Positions 5,349 through 9,169 of a stretch of DNA of 9,169 nucleotides are shown here, piece by piece. Location of the stretch: contig SCUQ01000419.1 in the NCBI GenBank assembly GCA_004297635.1, forward strand, positions 1 to 9,169, given 5' to 3'. The DNA comes from Rhizorhabdus sp. Its GTDB lineage: Bacteria; Pseudomonadota; Alphaproteobacteria; Sphingomonadales; Sphingomonadaceae. Position 1 is the stretch's first letter; the number at the start of each line of letters is the position of its first letter. The position numbers were made by a program, and so were the translations under genes. The notes beneath the pieces are model-generated. The model searched no databases and was not told the DNA's origin. It worked only from the letters and a program-made list of their open reading frames with translations.

Positions 5349-7957
5349 GCCGCACGACCTGCCCCTATTGCGGCGTCGGCTGCGGCGTCCGCGCGACGCC
5401 ACTGGGTGATCGCACGCTAAAGATCGAGGGCGATGCCGATCACCCCGCCAATCGCGGCAAGCTCTGTTCCAAGGGTACCCATCTCGGCGAAACGGTGGGG
5501 CTCGGCGGGCGGCTGCTCCACCCGATGATCGCAGGCAAGCGCGCCAGCTGGGACAAGGCGCTCGATCTCGTCGCCCGGCGCCTCCAGGAGACAATCGCGA
5601 AGCACGGGCCCGATAGCGTCGCCTTCTACATCTCGGGCCAGTTGCTGACCGAGGATTATTACGTCGCCAACAAGCTGATGAAGGGCTTCATCGGTTCGGG
5701 CAATATCGATACCAATTCGCGACTCTGCATGTCGAGCGCGGTGGCGGGCCATGTCCGTGCCTTCGGCGAGGATGTGGTGCCGGCGGGCTATGACGATCTC
5801 GATCAGGCCGATCTGTTCGTGCTGGTCGGATCGAACACCGCTTGGTGCCACCCGATCGTCTATCAGCGGATGCAGGCCGCCCGCGAGAAGCGCGGGGCGA
5901 AGCTCGTCGTCATTGATCCGCGCCGCACCGAGACCTGCGAGGATGCCGATCTCCATCTCGCGATCCGCCCTGGCAGCGACGTCGCGCTGATGAATGGGCT
6001 GCTCGCCCACGCCCTGCGCGCCGGGCTGGTCGATCTTGCCTATCTGGAAGCGAGCGTCTCGGTTCCGCAGGGCTTCTGGGACATCGTCGGGCAGGGCAGC
6101 GACCTATGGAGCGTCGCGAGGATCTGCGACGTCTCGCCCGAACAACTGCTGCGCTTCTATGAGCTGTTCGCTGCCCATCCGCGCACCGTTACCCTGTTCA
6201 GCCAGGGGATCAACCAGGCGCTGCGCGGCACCGATCAGGTCAACGCGATCATCAACGTTCATCTCGCCACCGGCCGGATCGGCAAAGCTGGCGCCGCGCC
6301 CTTCTCGATCACTGGCCAGCCCAATGCGATGGGCGGCCGCGAAGTCGGCGGGCTTGCTTCGACCCTTGCCGCGCATATGGATTTTACGCCCGATCATGTC
6401 GCCCGCGTCGGCCGTTTCTGGTCCGCGCCGCGCATGGCGACGAAATCCGGCCTCAAGGCGGTCGAGATGTTCCGCGCGGTCGAGGAGGGACGGATCAAGG
6501 CGATCTGGGTGATGGCGACCAACCCCGCCGTCTCGATGCCCGATGCGAACCGGGTGCGCGACGCGCTCGCCGCCTGCCCATTTGTCGTCGTGTCGGACGT
6601 GATGGCCGATACCGACACCGGCCGCTTCGCCCATGTCCGCCTGCCCGCCGCCGCCTGGGCCGAGAAGGACGGCACCGTCACCAACAGCGAGCGGCGCATC
6701 AGCCGACAGCGCCAGGTGCTGCCATTGCCCGGCGAGACGAAGCCCGACTGGTGGATCGTCAAGGAGACCGCCGCGCGGATGGGCTGGGCGAGCGCCTTCG
6801 CCTATGAAGGGCCCGCCGATATCTACCGTGAACATGCCCGCCTGTCTGCCTATGAGAATCGCGGCGAGCGGCTGTTCAACCTCCGCCGGCACGCGGCGAT
6901 CGGCAATCACGCCTATGAAGCGATGGAGCCGACCCGCTGGGGCAGGCTACCCTTCGCGCATGGCCGCTTCCCGACCCCGGACGGCAAGGCGCGCCTCGTC
7001 TCCACCGTGCAGGCGGCCTTGCCTGAGCCGCTGAAGGACTGGCCGCTGACCCTCAACACCGGCCGCTATCGCGACCAGTGGCACACGATGACGCGCACCG
7101 GTCTGTCGCCCAAGCTCGCCCGCCACCGCGAGGAACCGCTGGTCGAGATCAACCCCGACGATGCCGAGCGGCTGGGTCTGAAGGAGGGCGACATCGCCCG
7201 TGTCGCGACCCCGCAAGGCCAAAGCCTGTTCCGGGTCCAGCCCAGCGAGGGTCAAAGGCGCGGCGAGATATTCACCCCTATCCACTGGACCGGTCGCCAG
7301 TCGACCGGCGGGCGCACCGGCCTGCTGCCACGCCCGCTGACCGATCCGCATTCGGGCCAGCCCGGATTCAAGTCGACCCCGGCCACCATCGAGAAGGTCG
7401 AGATCGAATGGCGCGCCTTCCTGATCCTGCGTGGCGAGGCCGTGGCGGCCACCCTGCCGCCCGCTTTGTGGGCGACGCGGATTACCGTCAGCGGCGGCGC
7501 GCTATACGAACTGGCTGGCACCGGCGACGACAAGCTGCTCGACGGCTGGCTTCCCGCAGGCGCCCGGGTCGAGGCTGCCGACCCCGCGCGTGGATCGCGG
7601 CGGATCGCGGTGATCGTCGACGACAGGCTGGCGGCAGTGCTCTTCCTCACCCGGACCGGCGAACTGCCCGGCCGCGACTGGCTGATCGCCCAGCTCGATG
7701 CGCCGCAGGTGACGCCGACCCTGCTCGCCGGCCGCGCGCCCGGCGCCCAGCCCGACTGCGGGCCGGTGATCTGCGTCTGCCTCGATATCGGCCTCAAGAC
7801 CATCGTCGGCGCGATCGTCGAGCAGGAGCTCACCGATGTCGCGGCGATCGGCAAGGCGATCGGCGCGGGGACCAACTGCGGTTCCTGCCGCCCCGCGCTT
7901 GCCCGCATCCTCGCCGAAACCGTCACCAACGCGGAGAAGATCCATGCAGTCGAATGA
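5345..7957 (+). CDS. nasC: Assimilatory nitrate reductase catalytic subunit (NasC; NasA in Klebsiella naming)
   Basis: Cytoplasmic molybdenum enzyme of 870 residues reducing nitrate to nitrite. An N-terminal [4Fe-4S] site is formed by Cys6, Cys9, Cys13 and Cys41 (CPYCGVGCGV ... GKLCSKG). The bis-MGD oxidoreductase core follows, with NSRLCMSSAVAGH, where Cys128 is the expected molybdenum ligand as in NapA/NasA enzymes. The molybdopterin-dinucleotide-binding domain lies at about 563-680 (LNTGRYRDQWHTMTRTG). After a linker of about 120 residues, a C-terminal BFD-like [2Fe-2S] domain has Cys810-x-Cys812 and Cys845-x2-Cys848. No Tat signal is visible, which fits a cytoplasmic assimilatory rather than a periplasmic Nap enzyme. 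It overlaps nirD by ATGA and cobA by 14 bases. No NasB-type flavoprotein partner is encoded in the window, so electrons probably come from NirB through the Rieske protein. This is inferred from gene order and the Paracoccus NasBGC precedent. Confidence 0.96.
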   Translation: MSRTTCPYCGVGCGVRATPLGDRTLKIEGDADHPANRGKLCSKGTHLGETVGLGGRLLHPMIAGKRASWDKALDLVARRLQETIAKHGPDSVAFYISGQLLTEDYYVANKLMKGFIGSGNIDTNSRLCMSSAVAGHVRAFGEDVVPAGYDDLDQADLFVLVGSNTAWCHPIVYQRMQAAREKRGAKLVVIDPRRTETCEDADLHLAIRPGSDVALMNGLLAHALRAGLVDLAYLEASVSVPQGFWDIVGQGSDLWSVARICDVSPEQLLRFYELFAAHPRTVTLFSQGINQALRGTDQVNAIINVHLATGRIGKAGAAPFSITGQPNAMGGREVGGLASTLAAHMDFTPDHVARVGRFWSAPRMATKSGLKAVEMFRAVEEGRIKAIWVMATNPAVSMPDANRVRDALAACPFVVVSDVMADTDTGRFAHVRLPAAAWAEKDGTVTNSERRISRQRQVLPLPGETKPDWWIVKETAARMGWASAFAYEGPADIYREHARLSAYENRGERLFNLRRHAAIGNHAYEAMEPTRWGRLPFAHGRFPTPDGKARLVSTVQAALPEPLKDWPLTLNTGRYRDQWHTMTRTGLSPKLARHREEPLVEINPDDAERLGLKEGDIARVATPQGQSLFRVQPSEGQRRGEIFTPIHWTGRQSTGGRTGLLPRPLTDPHSGQPGFKSTPATIEKVEIEWRAFLILRGEAVAATLPPALWATRITVSGGALYELAGTGDDKLLDGWLPAGARVEAADPARGSRRIAVIVDDRLAAVLFLTRTGELPGRDWLIAQLDAPQVTPTLLAGRAPGAQPDCGPVICVCLDIGLKTIVGAIVEQELTDVAAIGKAIGAGTNCGSCRPALARILAETVTNAEKIHAVE

Positions 7958-8762
7958 GATCATGGCGCCCGGCAGCGTCTGGCTGGTCGGCGCCGGGCCC
8001 GGCGATCCGGATCTGCTCACCCGCAAGGCCGAAAAGCTGATTGCCGCGGCGGACATCATCTTCCACGACGCGCTGGTCGGTCCCGCGATCCTCGACCTCG
8101 CTGCGCCGGGCGTCGAAAAGGTCAGCGTGGGCAAGCGATCGGGCCGCCACTCGAAATCGCAGGGCACGATCAACGACCTGTTGCTGGCAGCCGCTTTGGA
8201 GGGGCGACGGGTCGTACGGCTGAAGGGCGGCGACCCGTCGATATTTGGTCGGTCCAACGAAGAGTTGGATCACCTCGTCGCGCATGGCGTTTCCGTGAGG
8301 ATCTGTCCTGGCATCACGGCCGCCAGCGCGGCGGCGGCGAGCAGCCTTGCCTCTCTCACGCTCCGCGGTAGCGCGCGGAAGCTTGCCTTCGTTACAGCGC
8401 ACAGCCGCGCCGGCGAGGCGGTCGACCACGACTGGAAAGCCTTTGCGGATGGGAAAAGTACGTTGGCGATCTATATGGGCCGCGATGCGGCCGCCGAGAT
8501 AAGTAGCTCACTTATCGGGGCTGGCCTGCCCGGAACGACACCAGTCCTGATCGCATGCGATGTAAGCCTGCCTACCGAAAAACTGCTCCGAACGCGATTG
8601 AATCTTCTTCCATTGGCGGTCGACGCGGTCTCCGGCAAATCACCGACGTTGATACTCATCGGTGAAGCCGTTGCTGCACGACCTTCTCAAGATTTAGGTC
8701 GTTCATTCTACGACTATTCTCATAGTGCTTTAGATCGGCGCGTCGAGCATGATTTGCCATGA
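7944..8762 (+). CDS. cobA: Uroporphyrinogen-III C-methyltransferase (CobA/SUMT)
   Basis: Cytoplasmic SAM-dependent enzyme of 272 residues that methylates uroporphyrinogen III twice to precorrin-2, the branch to siroheme (and cobalamin). The tetrapyrrole methylase motifs are clear: VWLVGAGPGDPDLLT (12-26), VVRLKGGDPSIFGR (90-103), CPGITAASAAAA (121-132), and near the end SPTLILIGEAV. Only the methyltransferase is present. The dehydrogenase/ferrochelatase half of CysG is absent, so another gene must finish siroheme. I choose ATG 7944 because GGAG (7933-7936) sits seven bases ahead. This start overlaps the nasC end by 14 bases in another frame. The alternative ATG 7962 would shorten it by six residues. 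Its place after nasC fits supply of cofactor to NirB. From the middle of the gene onward, the bases and codons become clearly less G+C-rich than in the genes before it. Confidence 0.93.
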   Translation: MQSNEIMAPGSVWLVGAGPGDPDLLTRKAEKLIAAADIIFHDALVGPAILDLAAPGVEKVSVGKRSGRHSKSQGTINDLLLAAALEGRRVVRLKGGDPSIFGRSNEELDHLVAHGVSVRICPGITAASAAAASSLASLTLRGSARKLAFVTAHSRAGEAVDHDWKAFADGKSTLAIYMGRDAAAEISSSLIGAGLPGTTPVLIACDVSLPTEKLLRTRLNLLPLAVDAVSGKSPTLILIGEAVAARPSQDLGRSFYDYSHSALDRRVEHDLP

Positions 8763-8938
8763 AGTGGTCATCGTCCGTACCAACCCCTATTCTTCTCACA
8801 ATTTCTATCGTGCTTTTGGCGATCGCAGAAGTCATCACTGTAGCGACCCTGTCGCTCTCCTACGAGTTCAGGCTGGCGACCGGGGCGGCGATCAGCGGGT
8901 TGATCGTATTCACAATATATCGCTCACCCAAAAGTTGA
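8759..8938 (+). CDS. Small predicted two-helix membrane protein, translationally coupled to cobA
   Basis: A 59-codon ORF starting at the ATG of an ATGA overlap with the cobA stop and ending at TGA 8936-8938. It reads MKWSSSVPTPILLTISIVLL at the start, continues as a hydrophobic helix to about residue 34, has a short loop with charges (YEFR, 35-38), then a second hydrophobic stretch at about 39-54 (LATGAAISGLIVFTIY), and ends in RSPKS. The hydrophobic pattern and stop-start overlap, the same device used at nirD-nasC, favour a real gene. No strong ribosome binding site is seen, as is usual for coupled genes. I do not recognise a family. A role at the membrane, for example with the transporter, would be a guess. 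A longer reading in another frame (8749-9057) has no such pattern and is probably a shadow. Base composition is about 47% G+C in the first 60 bases (28 of 60 by hand count), much lower than the operon core. Confidence 0.55.
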   Translation: MKWSSSVPTPILLTISIVLLAIAEVITVATLSLSYEFRLATGAAISGLIVFTIYRSPKS

Positions 8939-8976
8939 CGTCCGCGAGTTGCCATTTCCGGTGCTACTGCAGAAAG

Positions 8977-9024
8977 CCCGGAAGCCGCAGCACGTACGAG
9001 GGAGAACGAGCGGCTGCTTTCGGG
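8977..9024. terminator. Possible terminator hairpin between convergent genes
   Basis: CCCGGAAGC (8977-8985) pairs with GCTTTCGGG (9016-9024) with a single G-U pair, and an inner AGCCGC/GCGGCT pairing (8983-8988 with 9010-9015) competes with part of it. There is no T-run on the plus side. On the minus strand the arm is followed by CTTTCT, weakly U-rich. The position, after the last operon ORF and before the end of a presumed minus-strand gene, suits a terminator for either. The support is structural only. Confidence 0.3.
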
Positions 9025-9045
9025 ATCAAGCGCCGATCACTCGGA

Positions 9046-9169
9046 TCACCGAGATGAGGGCGCAAAGTAGCCGATCGCGAACAGACCGAGCGGAATCCAG
9101 TTGAAGAGAGCGTCGGACCTTCGCAGCTACTCCTCGGCCGCGCCGAAATCCGACGGCGTACGCCGTTTT
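9046..9169 (-). pseudogene. Possible C-terminal end of a minus-strand membrane protein, interrupted by an in-frame TAG
   Basis: On the minus strand one reading frame entering at the window edge gives KRRTPSDFGAAEE, then TAG (9127-9129). It continues in the same frame as LRRSDA followed by LFNWIPLGLFAIGYFAPSSR and a TGA (9046-9048). The hydrophobic LFNWIPLGLFAIGYFA stretch looks like a genuine membrane segment rather than random sequence. Two readings are possible: the gene ends normally at TAG and the rest is chance, or an amber mutation has cut off a former membrane tail. Only about 40 codons are visible, no family can be named, and most of the gene would lie beyond the window. A small stem CTCGG/CCGAG (9040-9044 with 9049-9053) overlaps the end of the frame. 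Confidence 0.3.

Noticed and set aside
8749..9057. 102-codon plus-strand frame after cobA
   Set aside because: It overlaps the more convincing membrane ORF at 8759, has no hydrophobic pattern or motif, and its His/Arg/Ser-rich composition looks like a shadow.
1..9169. CRISPR arrays, tRNA or rRNA genes, insertion sequences
   Set aside because: No regular direct repeats, no cloverleaf or rRNA-like sequence, and no transposase-like coding region were seen.

Overview
The window is a G+C-rich stretch of an alphaproteobacterial chromosome, most likely from a sphingomonad (Sphingomonas/Sphingobium/Rhizorhabdus-like). That placement is inferred from protein style and codon use, not from a search. 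It carries a nearly complete plus-strand nitrate assimilation operon: nitrate transporter, siroheme nitrite reductase large subunit (NirB/NasB type), Rieske-type small subunit (NirD/NasG type), molybdenum nitrate reductase (NasC/NasA type), and the siroheme-pathway methyltransferase CobA. A 59-codon two-helix membrane ORF, coupled to cobA by an ATGA overlap, follows.

Layout: 1-863 is the 3' part of an outer-membrane beta-barrel porin. 864-1306 has no gene. It holds a REPIN-like inverted repeat (884-990) and then an RNA leader (about 1121-1260). The leader has two small hairpins, each with a six-base A-x-x-G-x-x loop, and a strong intrinsic terminator just before the first structural gene. The second hairpin uses the same bases as the 5' arm of the terminator. 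This is the layout expected of an ANTAR-protein (NasT/NasR) transcription antitermination switch. 1307-8762 is the tightly packed operon. 8759-8938 is the small membrane ORF. 8939-9169 holds a hairpin and what looks like the minus-strand, possibly damaged, C-terminus of a membrane protein.

How the genes work together: the transporter brings in nitrate, NasC reduces it to nitrite, and NirB reduces nitrite to ammonium with NAD(P)H. CobA makes precorrin-2, the siroheme precursor NirB needs. No dedicated flavoprotein partner for NasC is present in the window. The NirD-type protein keeps all four Rieske ligands and lies between the two reductases. The set therefore resembles the Paracoccus NasB-NasG-NasC arrangement, in which one NADH site in NasB feeds both reductases through the ferredoxin NasG. 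The regulators (nasS/nasT) are not in the window and would have to lie elsewhere.

From the middle of cobA onward the base composition drops sharply, which may mark a recombination junction.
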